This document shows, piece after piece, positions 24,746 through 32,838 of a stretch of 39,237 nucleotides of DNA. Origin of the DNA: RGIG8709 sp045537065 (GTDB taxonomy: Bacteria; Bacillota; Clostridia; Monoglobales; Monoglobaceae); assembly GCA_045537065.1 (NCBI GenBank), contig JAZSOT010000075.1, positions 1 to 39,237 on the forward strand, written 5' to 3'. The translations under genes were made by a program, and so were the position numbers. The notes below the pieces were generated by a model. It saw only the letters and a program-made list of their open reading frames with translations, ran no database searches and was not told the origin of the DNA. The stretch's first letter is position 1. Every line of letters starts with the position of its first letter.

Positions 24746-24751
24746 ACATCC

Positions 24752-25038
24752 ATTATCATTTAAATTTAAACACTGTGATACGGAATAGTAAGCAAATTTT
24801 TTCGCCTTGAGAGAGATGTCGGGTGGTGCGAGACATTGGGAAAACCTTGCTGAACTCACCGTGGAGTGGTTGCTATGAAATGTTAAGTAGTGGCAAACGG
24901 GAACTCCCGTAACAGAGTTAAGATGTGTCGGCATCAAAGGTGCATCCCTTGCGGGGTGAAGAAGAGTGGTACCGCGGAAACATATGTGTATAACGTTTTC
25001 GTCTCTTTGAAACAGCAGAGAGGCGGGAACGTTTTTTT
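24752..25038 (+). promoter_or_regulatory. T-box riboswitch, leucine (CUC) specifier
   Basis: A full T-box leader. Stem I base: CACT (24771-24774) and ACGG (24780-24783) pair with AGTG and CCGT (24859-24862) around a kink-turn-like bulge. The AGTA element is at 24787-24790 and AGCAA/TTGCT (24791-24795, 24847-24851) forms the next helix. The 3' side of the specifier loop reads GAA-CTC-A, placing CTC (Leu) at 24855-24857. The distal loop GGGTGGTGCGA is present. The T-box GAGTGGTACCGCGG is at 24964-24977 with TGGT to pair the tRNA 3' end (discriminator A). The competing terminator is 24992-25033 with a T run to 25038. Uncharged tRNA-Leu should switch the operon on. Confidence 0.92.
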
Positions 25039-25088
25039 GTTGAATATATAATCTTTAGATAAATTGATTTTGAAGGGAGTTTTTAAAA

Positions 25089-26477
25089 ATGAGAAGAATC
25101 AATATCACAGACATTACATTGAAAAAACTATCAGAGGAGCGTGAGATTTCACTATTATTCCGTGAAAAGTCAGCTATTGCAAGCTGTGCAGATTTGCTTG
25201 GCACAGATGCTGTTGAGCTTCCTCTGGTGAAAAACCTTCGAGAGGATACAATTATTTATAAAACTATTGCTCAGAATGTTCAAAATGCTTATCTTTCAAT
25301 TCCTGTTGGATTTAATGAGGAGGATGTTGTATCAGCCTGGGAATGTGTTAAGGATGCAAAAAATCCTCGTCTGCAGATAGAACTTCCTGTTTCAACTATC
25401 CAGATGGAATATACATATCATATTAAGCAGGATAAAATGCTTTCTAAAATAGGCGAGCTTGTAAAGATAGCAAAAACATATTGTGATGATGTTGAATTTG
25501 TTGCTCTTGATGCAACAAGAGCAGATGATAGTTTCCTTGTGGCTGCAGCAAAAGAGGCAGAGGCAAACGGAGCAGGTATAATCACCGTTTGCGATAGTGC
25601 AGGGGCGTCAATTCCTGAGGAAATCGCCGCTTTAGTTAAAAAAATAAAGGAAGCGGTAAGTGTCAAGGTTTATGTTCAGGTTTCAGATAAGATAAATATG
25701 GGAGTTGCATCTGCTTTTGCGGCAATTAAAGAGGGTGCAGACGGCTTAAAATGTGCTATGGCAGGGGAAGACGTTCTTCTTACAGGGAAAATCGCTGATG
25801 CAATAAGCGTATGCTCTGCACAGATAAATGCTGAAACTATGCTTAATAACACAAAAATTCACGCAAGCATAGACGATATGCTTCAAAGTATAAATCACGA
25901 AAGCTATAAAACAGAAAATGTTGTAAGCGAAAAGAAAAAGATTTTGCTTGACTCTGATGCATCCTTATCTCAGGTGTCTCAGGCGGCAGAAATTTTAGGG
26001 TATGACCTTTCGGAGGCAGACCTTGGAAATGTGCATAAGAGCCTTGTTCAGGTTTGTGACAAAAAGGGAGCAGTTGGTGCAAAGGAATTTGAAGCACTTA
26101 TTGCAAGCTCTGCTATGCAGGCACCATCAACCTATCATTTTGAATCATACACAACAACCTGTAGTAACGTTTCAAGCTCAATGTCTCAGGTTACATTAAG
26201 CTGTGATGGTGAGACTATTTGCGGGGTAAGTGCAGGGGACGGTCCTATTGATTCTGTATTCCGTGCAATTGAACAGTGTGTGGGACATCACTATGAGGTT
26301 GATGATTTTCAGGTTCAGTCAGTAACAGAGGGTAAAGAAGCGTTAGGCTCAGCCCTTGTGAGACTTCGTAATAACGGAAAATTATATTCAGGAAACGGAA
26401 CATCAACAGATATTGTTGCTGCAAGTATCAGAGCATATATAAATGCACTTAACAAAATAGTTTTTGAGGAGGCATAA
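25089..26477 (+). CDS. Isopropylmalate-synthase-like protein with degenerate active site
   Basis: A 462-aa protein that aligns end to end with LeuA: TIM barrel (about 1-265), linker, and C-terminal leucine-binding regulatory domain (about 345-457, GDGPIDSVFRAIEQC, TEGKEALGSALVRL, GNGTSTDIVAASIRAYINALNKI). The active site has gone. The LRDGEQ motif is replaced by L11-K-K-L-S-E, so the catalytic Arg and the metal-binding Asp are both missing. The HxH metal motif is replaced by V196-Q-V198. The NGIGERAGN loop reads AGEDVLLTG. Canonical acetyl-CoA condensation is therefore unlikely; it may be a sensor, scaffold or new enzyme. It is the first gene after the Leu T-box and has a good GAAGGGAG ribosome site. 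Confidence 0.85.
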   Translation: MRRINITDITLKKLSEEREISLLFREKSAIASCADLLGTDAVELPLVKNLREDTIIYKTIAQNVQNAYLSIPVGFNEEDVVSAWECVKDAKNPRLQIELPVSTIQMEYTYHIKQDKMLSKIGELVKIAKTYCDDVEFVALDATRADDSFLVAAAKEAEANGAGIITVCDSAGASIPEEIAALVKKIKEAVSVKVYVQVSDKINMGVASAFAAIKEGADGLKCAMAGEDVLLTGKIADAISVCSAQINAETMLNNTKIHASIDDMLQSINHESYKTENVVSEKKKILLDSDASLSQVSQAAEILGYDLSEADLGNVHKSLVQVCDKKGAVGAKEFEALIASSAMQAPSTYHFESYTTTCSNVSSSMSQVTLSCDGETICGVSAGDGPIDSVFRAIEQCVGHHYEVDDFQVQSVTEGKEALGSALVRLRNNGKLYSGNGTSTDIVAASIRAYINALNKIVFEEA

Positions 26478-26478
26478 G

Positions 26479-28938
26479 ATGAAGATAGTATTTTCAACAA
26501 AAAATGTGAACCGAGCATCTTTTCTTGAGACCTGTCGTTATGCCTATGACTACGGTTTTGAGGGCTTTGAAATATATGATGCCTTAAAAGAGAGAAGTTC
26601 TCATCACGACAGTATTTTAAGAAGAGACCGTATTGCGGATGCAAAAAGAAAGCTTGTTAACAGAAATCTTTCTGTTTCTGCACTTCGTATGCCTTTTCCT
26701 GTTGACAGTGAAAATGTAGATGCCGAACTTGTCACAAAATATGTTGATATGGCGGCGGCATCAGGCATTCCCGATGTTATTGTTCATATAAGTGAAAAGG
26801 TTTCTTTTGATGTTTTAAATGATAAAATGTCAGTTGCAATAAAGCACGCTGAGACATCAGATGTGAGAATTTTATTTGAAACTGTAGGCTATCTTGCAAA
26901 TACGGAAAATGTAATAGATATAATCAAATTTTTCTCATCTGCTGCAATAGGTGTTTCCTGGAATGTTAGAGGAACATATTTTGATGCAGGTGAAACTTCG
27001 GAAACAACCATAAAAACACTTGGTGCATATATAAAATATGTTCGTCTTGGTGATATGAAGGATGGAAAAACTGTTTTAATCGGCGAGGGCGAGCTTGATG
27101 TTAAAAAATTAATATATGCATTGTCTTCTCTTAATTATGAAGGCTTTATATGTGTTGCATGGAATGAGGAAATCAGCGATGCTGATATAGTTTTAACTCA
27201 TTTTGCAAACTATATTGCATCATTAAACAGAGACAAAAAAACTTTTGACCGTGCATATTATAACCGTGCAAAAACAGGCACATATGTGTGGAAGAAGTAT
27301 GATATTATTGAATCAACATTCTCGGATGTTCTTGATACTATGGTGGAAAACTATCCTGACCAGTATGCTTTTAAATATCCGACTCTTGATTACACAAGAA
27401 CATATGAACAGTTCCGCCGTGACGTTGATGAATGTGCGGCAGCACTCATATCTCTTGGTGTAAAGGCAGGAGACCATGTTGCAGTCTGGGCAACAAATGT
27501 TCCCGAATGGTTTATAACATTTTGGGCAACAACAAAAATCGGAGCGGTTTTGGTTACTGTCAATACCGCATATAAAATTCATGAAATTGAATATCTCTTA
27601 AAGCAGTCCGATACACATACTCTTGTTATGATAGAGTATTGTAAGGATATAAACTATAAAGAAATTTTAGAAGAGCTTTGTCCTGAGCTTGAAACACTTG
27701 AGGCGGGCAAACCCTTATATTCAAAAAATCTTCCGTTCCTCAGAAATGTTGTAACGGTAGGCTTTTCAATGCAGGGCTGTCTCACTTGGGATGAGATGCT
27801 TTCCCGTTCTTCTCTTATTCCAAGAGAAGAGGTGAGAAGACGCGCATCACTTGTTAAGCCTGACGATGTTTGCAATATGCAATATACATCAGGAACAACA
27901 GGCTTTCCGAAAGGGGTTATGCTTACTCACAGAAATATTGTAAACAACGGAAAAACAATTGGTGACAGAATGGATTTGTCAACTGCAGACAGAATGATGA
28001 TTCAGGTTCCGATGTTTCATTGTTTTGGTATGGTGCTCTCTATGACCTCTATGATGACTCACGGAGGAACTCTTTGTCCTATACCTTATTTCTCACCAAA
28101 ATCATCGCTTTCCTGTGTGAATGATGAAAAGATAACCTGCTTTAACGGTGTTCCCACAATGTTTATTGCAATGTTCAATCATCCTGATTTTTCGAAAACT
28201 GATTTTTCTTATATGAGAACAGGAATTATGGCAGGTGCAAACTGCCCTGCAGACCTTATGCGTCGTGCGGCGGATGAAATGAATATGAAAGAAATTATTT
28301 CTGTTTACGGACAGACAGAAGCATCACCCGGTTGTACTATGGGTGAGGTTAACGAAGATATTGACCACAGAGTTGAAACTGTTGGTAGTGCTTTTCCGGG
28401 TGTTGAATGTAAAATTATTGACCCTGAAACAGGGGAGGAGCTTCCTGACGGAGAAAGCGGGGAATTTGTTGCAAGAGGCTTTAATATAATGAAAGGCTAT
28501 TATAAAATGCCGGAGGCAACTGCACAGGCAATTGATGAAGAGGGCTGGCTTCATTCAGGGGATATATGTATGAGAACTAATGATGGTTATTATAAGGTAA
28601 CCGGCAGATTAAAGGATATGATTATCCGTGGTGGTGAAAACTTATATCCAAGAGAAATTGAAGAATTTTATCTCACTCATTCAAAGGTTCGTGATGTTCA
28701 GGTTGTTGGTGTTCCTGATGAAAAGTATGGAGAAGAATGCTGTGCATGGATTATTCTTCACAAGGGCGAAACCTCTGACGAAAATGAAATGAGAGAATTT
28801 GGAAATTCCTATATTGCAAGACATAAGGTTCCAAGATATTTCTTATTTGTAGATGAGTTTCCTATGAATGCTGCAGGTAAAATATTAAAATATAAAATGC
28901 GTGATGAATCTGTGGAGCGATTAGGAATAAAAAAATAG
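26479..28938 (+). CDS. TIM-barrel (xylose-isomerase-like) / acyl-CoA ligase fusion
   Basis: The protein is 819 aa from ATG 26479, preceded by GAGGAGG. Residues 1-about 265 resemble AP-endonuclease-2/sugar-phosphate-isomerase TIM barrels (FLETCRYAYDYGFEGFEIYD, ILFETVGYLANTENV, IGEGELDVKKLIYALSSLNYEGF). The usual H-x-K-D near the end reads VRLGD and the final Glu region reads VAWNEE, so the metal site may be altered. About 280-819 is a class I adenylate-forming ligase of the fatty-acyl-CoA synthetase kind: P-loop TSGTTGFPKG (470-479), PMFHCFGMV, VYGQTEASPG, RLKDMIIRGGENLYPREIE and the C-terminal catalytic Lys801. It is the second gene of the Leu T-box operon. The acyl substrate is inferred only, perhaps isovalerate. 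Confidence 0.88.
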   Translation: MKIVFSTKNVNRASFLETCRYAYDYGFEGFEIYDALKERSSHHDSILRRDRIADAKRKLVNRNLSVSALRMPFPVDSENVDAELVTKYVDMAAASGIPDVIVHISEKVSFDVLNDKMSVAIKHAETSDVRILFETVGYLANTENVIDIIKFFSSAAIGVSWNVRGTYFDAGETSETTIKTLGAYIKYVRLGDMKDGKTVLIGEGELDVKKLIYALSSLNYEGFICVAWNEEISDADIVLTHFANYIASLNRDKKTFDRAYYNRAKTGTYVWKKYDIIESTFSDVLDTMVENYPDQYAFKYPTLDYTRTYEQFRRDVDECAAALISLGVKAGDHVAVWATNVPEWFITFWATTKIGAVLVTVNTAYKIHEIEYLLKQSDTHTLVMIEYCKDINYKEILEELCPELETLEAGKPLYSKNLPFLRNVVTVGFSMQGCLTWDEMLSRSSLIPREEVRRRASLVKPDDVCNMQYTSGTTGFPKGVMLTHRNIVNNGKTIGDRMDLSTADRMMIQVPMFHCFGMVLSMTSMMTHGGTLCPIPYFSPKSSLSCVNDEKITCFNGVPTMFIAMFNHPDFSKTDFSYMRTGIMAGANCPADLMRRAADEMNMKEIISVYGQTEASPGCTMGEVNEDIDHRVETVGSAFPGVECKIIDPETGEELPDGESGEFVARGFNIMKGYYKMPEATAQAIDEEGWLHSGDICMRTNDGYYKVTGRLKDMIIRGGENLYPREIEEFYLTHSKVRDVQVVGVPDEKYGEECCAWIILHKGETSDENEMREFGNSYIARHKVPRYFLFVDEFPMNAAGKILKYKMRDESVERLGIKK

Positions 28939-28958
28939 TGAAAACTTTCAAAAAACTC

Positions 28959-28987
28959 TTGACAATTTGAGATTGTTGGAGTATAAT
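28959..28987 (+). promoter_or_regulatory. Promoter of the second T-box unit
   Basis: TTGACA (28959-28964), 17 bp, TATAAT (28982-28987). Both boxes are perfect matches; it begins 21 bp after the previous stop codon. Confidence 0.9.
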
Positions 28988-28993
28988 ACATTA

Positions 28994-29276
28994 AAAATTG
29001 AATATCACAAAAAATGACTATGACGAAGACGGTCGGTTTGTGATGCTTTGAGAGAGTTGCCGGGTGGTGCGAGGCAATGGCAGAGCTTACCAATGACCCA
29101 TCACTTCTGAGTCGGAGGACCGAAAGGCTTGTGCTGAGTAGATTCCTTCCGTAATGCTGCGTAAAGGCAAAAGGCTTGATAGAGCCTGGTGAGTGACGGA
29201 AAAATATATTCCGTAATTTGAGTGGTACCGCGGGTTTATAACTCGTCTCAAAAGTATTTTTTGAGACGGGTTTTTT
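28994..29276 (+). promoter_or_regulatory. T-box riboswitch, probable isoleucine (AUC) specifier
   Basis: The T-box sequence GAGTGGTACCGCGG (29220-29233) and the distal Stem I loop GGGTGGTGCGA match the first leader. The terminator stem is 29242-29253 with 29259-29270 plus six T. The Stem I base again has two 4-bp helices around a bulge (GACT 29016-29019 and GAAG 29025-29028 against CTTC 29104-29107 and AGTC 29110-29113). In the same register as leader 1 the codon before A-CTTC is ATC (29100-29102, Ile). The AGTA element is absent, and GTGATG/CATCAC (29040-29045/29099-29104) offers a competing helix, so the specifier is less certain. Confidence 0.8.
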
Positions 29277-29324
29277 GTTTTATTCAAAATCGTAAAGTTT
29301 GCGAAAATGAAAGGAGACAAAACA

Positions 29325-31625
29325 ATGGATTACAGTTTAAAAGAAGTTGCAGGAAGAATCAAGGACCTGCGAGAAGCAAAAGGTTATACACCTGAGGAGC
29401 TTGCAAAGCTCACAGGGGTATCAGTGGAAGATTACAGGATTTTGGAGGAAGGAGAAACAGACTTCAGCTTCACGTTTATATATAAATGTGCAAAAGCTTG
29501 CGGAGTTGAGGTTGTTGATATTCTTGAAGGAACAAGCACAACGCTCACGTCCTTTGCCATAACAAGAAAAGGTGAAGGTCTTAAAATTTTAAAGAAGCAT
29601 GGTGTTGAGTATAATAACCTTGCTCCAAAGTTTAAAGATAAGCTTGCAGAGCCATTTCTTGTTAAATTCCCATATATTGAAGACGAGCAGAATGCGCCCA
29701 TTAAGCTAAGCTCTCACAAGGGACAGGAGTTTGATGTTATTGTTAAGGGCTCACTTAAAGTTCAGGTCGGAAATCATATAGATGTTTTAAATGAGGGCGA
29801 TTCTATTTTCTATAACAGCACAATTCCTCACGGGATGATTGCTGTATCGGAGGAAGGCTGTGAATTTCACGCGGTTGTTCTTAACCCTCAGGATGGTCAG
29901 GTCAGTGAGGAATATCCTGAAGCGCCGATTATTGCAGCGAAAACATTAGAAAAGAAAGCAAAATCCGAAACTGTTGCCGATAAATTTATCGAGTCAACCT
30001 ATGATGAAAACGGTGTATTCAGCGGTATATCATTTAAAAATGAGGATACATTCAATTTTGCATTCGACTGTGTTGATAAGATTGCAGAAAAGAATCCTGA
30101 TAAAACAGCAATGATGTGGGTTGCAAATGATAAAACAGACCGCAGATTTACATTCAGCGATATGAAAAAATATTCTGCAAAAACGGCAAACTATTTTGAG
30201 TCACTTGGCATTAAAAAAGGTGATACGGTTATGCTTGTTTTAAAGAGGCATTATCAGTTCTGGTTCAGTATGCTTGCTCTTCATAAGATTGGTGCAATTG
30301 CAATTCCTGCAACAAATCAGCTTGTTGAGCATGACTTTGAATATAGATTTAAAGCTGCAAAGGTAAAAGCAATTGTTTGTACTGCAGACGGAGATGTGGC
30401 AACCGAGGCAGAAAAAGCGGCTAAAGATTATCCGGAAATGGTTAAGGTTCTGGTAGGCGGTAAAAGGGATGGCTGGAATGATTTCAATGTTGAAATGGAA
30501 CGCTTCAGCACTCATTATTTCCGAAATGAAAACACCCCCTCGGGAAATGATCCTATGCTTATGCTTTTCACATCAGGCACAACAGGTTATCCCCGTATTG
30601 CAACACATTCATATAAATATGCACTGGGACACTATCCAACAGCAAAGCATTGGCATAATGTTAATCCGGATGGACTTCACTTCACAATTTCGGATACAGG
30701 TTGGGGGAAAGCTCTTTGGGGCAAGCTTTATGGTCAGTGGCTTTGTGAAGCAGGTGTATTCACATATGACTTTGACAGATTCCATTCAGAGGATATTCTG
30801 CCGATGTTCAAAAAATATAACATAACAACTTTCTGTGCACCGCCAACAATGTATAGATTCTTCATAAAGGAAGATTTGTCAAAATATGATTTATCTTCAA
30901 TAGAATATGCAACAACAGCAGGAGAAGCTCTGAATCCTGAGGTGTTTAATCAGTTCAAGAAAGCAACAGGACTTACAATTATGGAAGGCTTTGGACAGAC
31001 AGAAACAACCCTTTCTATTGCTAATTTTGTTGGGTCAACACCAAAAATTGGTTCTATGGGGAAACCAAGTCCGCTTTATGATGTTGTCGTTTTAGACCCT
31101 GATGGAAATGTATGTAAAACAGGTGATGCAGGTGAAATCTGTATCAGAACAAAGGATAATGTACCCTGCGGTCTGTTTATAGGATATTATCTAGATGAAG
31201 AAAAAACAAATGAAGCTTGGCACGATGGATTTTATCACACAGGTGATCAGGCAACAATGGACGAGGACGGATATCTTTGGTATATCGGACGTATTGACGA
31301 TGTTATCAAATCATCTGGTTACCGTATCGGTCCATTTGAAATTGAAAGCGTTATCATGGAGCTTCCATATGTTCTTGAATGTGCTATAACACCTGTTCCT
31401 GATGAAGTAAGAGGTCAGATAGTTAAGGCAACAATTGTTCTTGTTAAAGGTAATGAGGGAACAGATGAATTGAAAAAAGAAATTCAGGAATATGTTAAAA
31501 CTCACACAGCGCCTTATAAATATCCGAGAATAGTTGAATTTGTGGATGAACTTCCGAAAACTATCAGTGGTAAGGTAAGAAGAGTTGAAATCCGTAAAAA
31601 CGATATGGAAAAAATGAATAAATAG
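29325..31625 (+). CDS. HTH-cupin-acyl-CoA ligase fusion
   Basis: The protein is 766 aa from ATG 29325, 8 bp after AAAGGAG (the ATG at 29307 overlaps that ribosome site and is rejected). Residues about 4-66 form an XRE-type helix-turn-helix (GYTPEELAKLTGVSVEDYRILEEGE). About 115-185 is a cupin (SHKGQEFDVIVKGSLKVQVG, LNEGDSIFYNSTIPHGM). About 225-766 is an acetyl/medium-chain acyl-CoA synthetase-like ligase with P-loop TSGTTGYPR (416-424; Arg where Lys is usual), GFGQTETT, YIGRIDDVIKSSGYRIGPFEIE and Lys750 in ISGKVRR. HTH-cupin proteins are usually free-standing repressors, so one chain may both bind DNA and activate an acid. It is regulated by the preceding T-box and ends at a terminator. Confidence 0.88.
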   Translation: MDYSLKEVAGRIKDLREAKGYTPEELAKLTGVSVEDYRILEEGETDFSFTFIYKCAKACGVEVVDILEGTSTTLTSFAITRKGEGLKILKKHGVEYNNLAPKFKDKLAEPFLVKFPYIEDEQNAPIKLSSHKGQEFDVIVKGSLKVQVGNHIDVLNEGDSIFYNSTIPHGMIAVSEEGCEFHAVVLNPQDGQVSEEYPEAPIIAAKTLEKKAKSETVADKFIESTYDENGVFSGISFKNEDTFNFAFDCVDKIAEKNPDKTAMMWVANDKTDRRFTFSDMKKYSAKTANYFESLGIKKGDTVMLVLKRHYQFWFSMLALHKIGAIAIPATNQLVEHDFEYRFKAAKVKAIVCTADGDVATEAEKAAKDYPEMVKVLVGGKRDGWNDFNVEMERFSTHYFRNENTPSGNDPMLMLFTSGTTGYPRIATHSYKYALGHYPTAKHWHNVNPDGLHFTISDTGWGKALWGKLYGQWLCEAGVFTYDFDRFHSEDILPMFKKYNITTFCAPPTMYRFFIKEDLSKYDLSSIEYATTAGEALNPEVFNQFKKATGLTIMEGFGQTETTLSIANFVGSTPKIGSMGKPSPLYDVVVLDPDGNVCKTGDAGEICIRTKDNVPCGLFIGYYLDEEKTNEAWHDGFYHTGDQATMDEDGYLWYIGRIDDVIKSSGYRIGPFEIESVIMELPYVLECAITPVPDEVRGQIVKATIVLVKGNEGTDELKKEIQEYVKTHTAPYKYPRIVEFVDELPKTISGKVRRVEIRKNDMEKMNK

Positions 31626-31634
31626 GCAAAATAA

Positions 31635-31660
31635 AAACTCCTCAGAATGAGGAGTTTTTT
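31635..31660 (+). terminator. Terminator after the HTH-cupin-ligase gene
   Basis: A 10-bp perfect stem AAACTCCTCA (31635-31644) / TGAGGAGTTT (31648-31657) with a 3-nt loop and six T in a row. It also faces the converging cotJC gene. Confidence 0.9.
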
Positions 31661-31679
31661 GGTTAAAGAGCTAAATAAT

Positions 31680-32270
31680 CTACTTTTTCATACCCATACA
31701 AAAGAAATTTTTGCTCATAGGTTTATTTTGAATTGAGTCAAGAGCTTCGCCGAAACGCTGGAAGTGAACAACTTCTCTTTCTCTTAAGAACTTAATAACA
31801 TCATTAACATCAGGGTCGTCAGACACTCTTAAGATGTTGTCATAGGTTGCTCTTGCTTTCTGTTCGGCGGCAAGGTCTTCGTTAAGGTCTGCTATTGGGT
31901 CGCCTGTAACAGAAAATGTTTCTGCGGAAAACGGATTTCCTGCCGCAGAAACAGGGTAAACGCCTCTTCCGTGGTCTATAAAATAAGGTGCCATGGGACT
32001 ATTTTCAATTTCGGTTGTTGATGCATTTTTTGCAAGCTGTGTTATCAAAGAACCAACAATTTCAAGGTGTGCAAGTTCTTCTGTTCCAATATCTGTAAGA
32101 GTTGCCTTAGTTATTCCGTTCGGCATAGAAAATCTTTGAGATAAATATCTCATAGCAGCTCCAGCTTCCCCGTGAGGTCCGCCATATTGGCTCACTATAA
32201 AAGCTGCGAGTTTTGGATTTGGTTTTTTAATATTTACGGGGTATTCTAATTTTTTCTGATAAATCCACAT
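31680..32270 (-). CDS. cotJC: Spore coat protein CotJC (manganese-catalase family)
   Basis: A 196-aa protein beginning MWIYQKKLEYPVNIKKPNPKLA, the CotJC opening. The ferritin-like di-metal ligands of manganese catalases are visible as Glu/His in GEAGAAMRYLSQRF, TEELAHLEIVG, AAEQKARATYDNI and REREVVHFQRFGEAL. CotJC is part of the outer or inner spore coat and may protect against peroxide. It is the last gene of a three-gene operon, 12 bp after cotJB. Its presence is good evidence that the organism sporulates. Confidence 0.96.
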   Translation of the reverse strand: MWIYQKKLEYPVNIKKPNPKLAAFIVSQYGGPHGEAGAAMRYLSQRFSMPNGITKATLTDIGTEELAHLEIVGSLITQLAKNASTTEIENSPMAPYFIDHGRGVYPVSAAGNPFSAETFSVTGDPIADLNEDLAAEQKARATYDNILRVSDDPDVNDVIKFLREREVVHFQRFGEALDSIQNKPMSKNFFCMGMKK

Positions 32271-32282
32271 ACAAAAATCCTC

Positions 32283-32531
32283 CTAATATTTGTCCCAAGG
32301 CCACGGCTCTTCAATCCATTCAAAATAATTTGGGTTTGTTGATTCCGAAGCCTCTAATGGCTCATACTTTGTTAAATATTCTTTTCTGAGTTCCTTGGTC
32401 TTTTCAACCATTTTCTTAAACATACTTATTGCTTCTCTGTCGCAAGGATGTGTGTCTAAAAATAGGTTCCATTCTATTGCAGCAAAGTTATATGCCATAA
32501 TTTGTTTTAATAACTTTTCTCTCTCTGTCAT
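32283..32531 (-). CDS. cotJB: Spore coat protein CotJB
   Basis: An 82-aa acidic protein with the CotJB pattern LLKQIMAYNFAAIEWNLFLDTHP at the start and EWIEEPWPWD at the end. It belongs to the CotJABC coat complex and is probably needed for assembly of CotJC. Its ATG overlaps the last 4 bp of cotJA, so the two are translationally coupled. Confidence 0.94.
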   Translation of the reverse strand: MTEREKLLKQIMAYNFAAIEWNLFLDTHPCDREAISMFKKMVEKTKELRKEYLTKYEPLEASESTNPNYFEWIEEPWPWDKY

Positions 32532-32725
32532 AAGCTCACATTCTCCTTTTTTTCAAACTGAAATCCATATACCCCTAAAGGTATATCAAGAAATGGGAAT
32601 ATTGTTCCTCGCTCTAATCCCATTTCAGGACTGTATATATTAGTAAGCACAGAGTTCTGAATCGGCACATAGGAGTAGCCGATTCTTTGTGCGTCATTTA
32701 TTGTCCATTCTCTAGACTTATCCAT
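32528..32725 (-). CDS. cotJA: Spore coat associated protein CotJA
   Basis: A 65-aa protein with YSYVPIQNSVLTNIYSPEMGLERGTIFPFLDIPLGVYG, cut here into its key parts YVPIQ, Y-x-PE-x-GL-x-RGT-x-FP and LDIPLGVY, all typical of CotJA. GAAAGGAAAAG lies just before the ATG on the minus strand. The promoter should be sigma-E dependent; an ATA-rich stretch around 32740-32785 could hold it but I cannot define the boxes with confidence. A 6-bp inverted repeat (GGATGT/ACATCC, 32752-32767) is in the same leader. Confidence 0.93.
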   Translation of the reverse strand: MDKSREWTINDAQRIGYSYVPIQNSVLTNIYSPEMGLERGTIFPFLDIPLGVYGFQFEKKENVSL

Positions 32726-32809
32726 AATCTCTTTTCCTTTCTATATATAATGGATGTCAATACATCCTAATACCATATTATTCTTTTCCTGACAAAAAGT
32801 GATTTTTAC

Positions 32810-32838
32810 TTGACAAAAGAAAAATATGATGATATAAT
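32810..32838 (+). promoter_or_regulatory. Promoter of the GntR/ABC operon
   Basis: TTGACA (32810-32815), 17 bp, TATAAT (32833-32838). It abuts a nested operator and a strong AAAGGAGGG ribosome site (32870-32878). Confidence 0.92.

Noticed and set aside
24355..24759. 134-aa minus-strand frame at the end of the carboxypeptidase gene
   Set aside because: Phe/Ile/Tyr-rich shadow that also crosses the T-box promoter.
32735..32790. Sigma-E promoter for cotJA
   Set aside because: Expected from biology and AT-rich candidates exist, but no -35/-10 pair matched the sigma-E consensus well enough to list.
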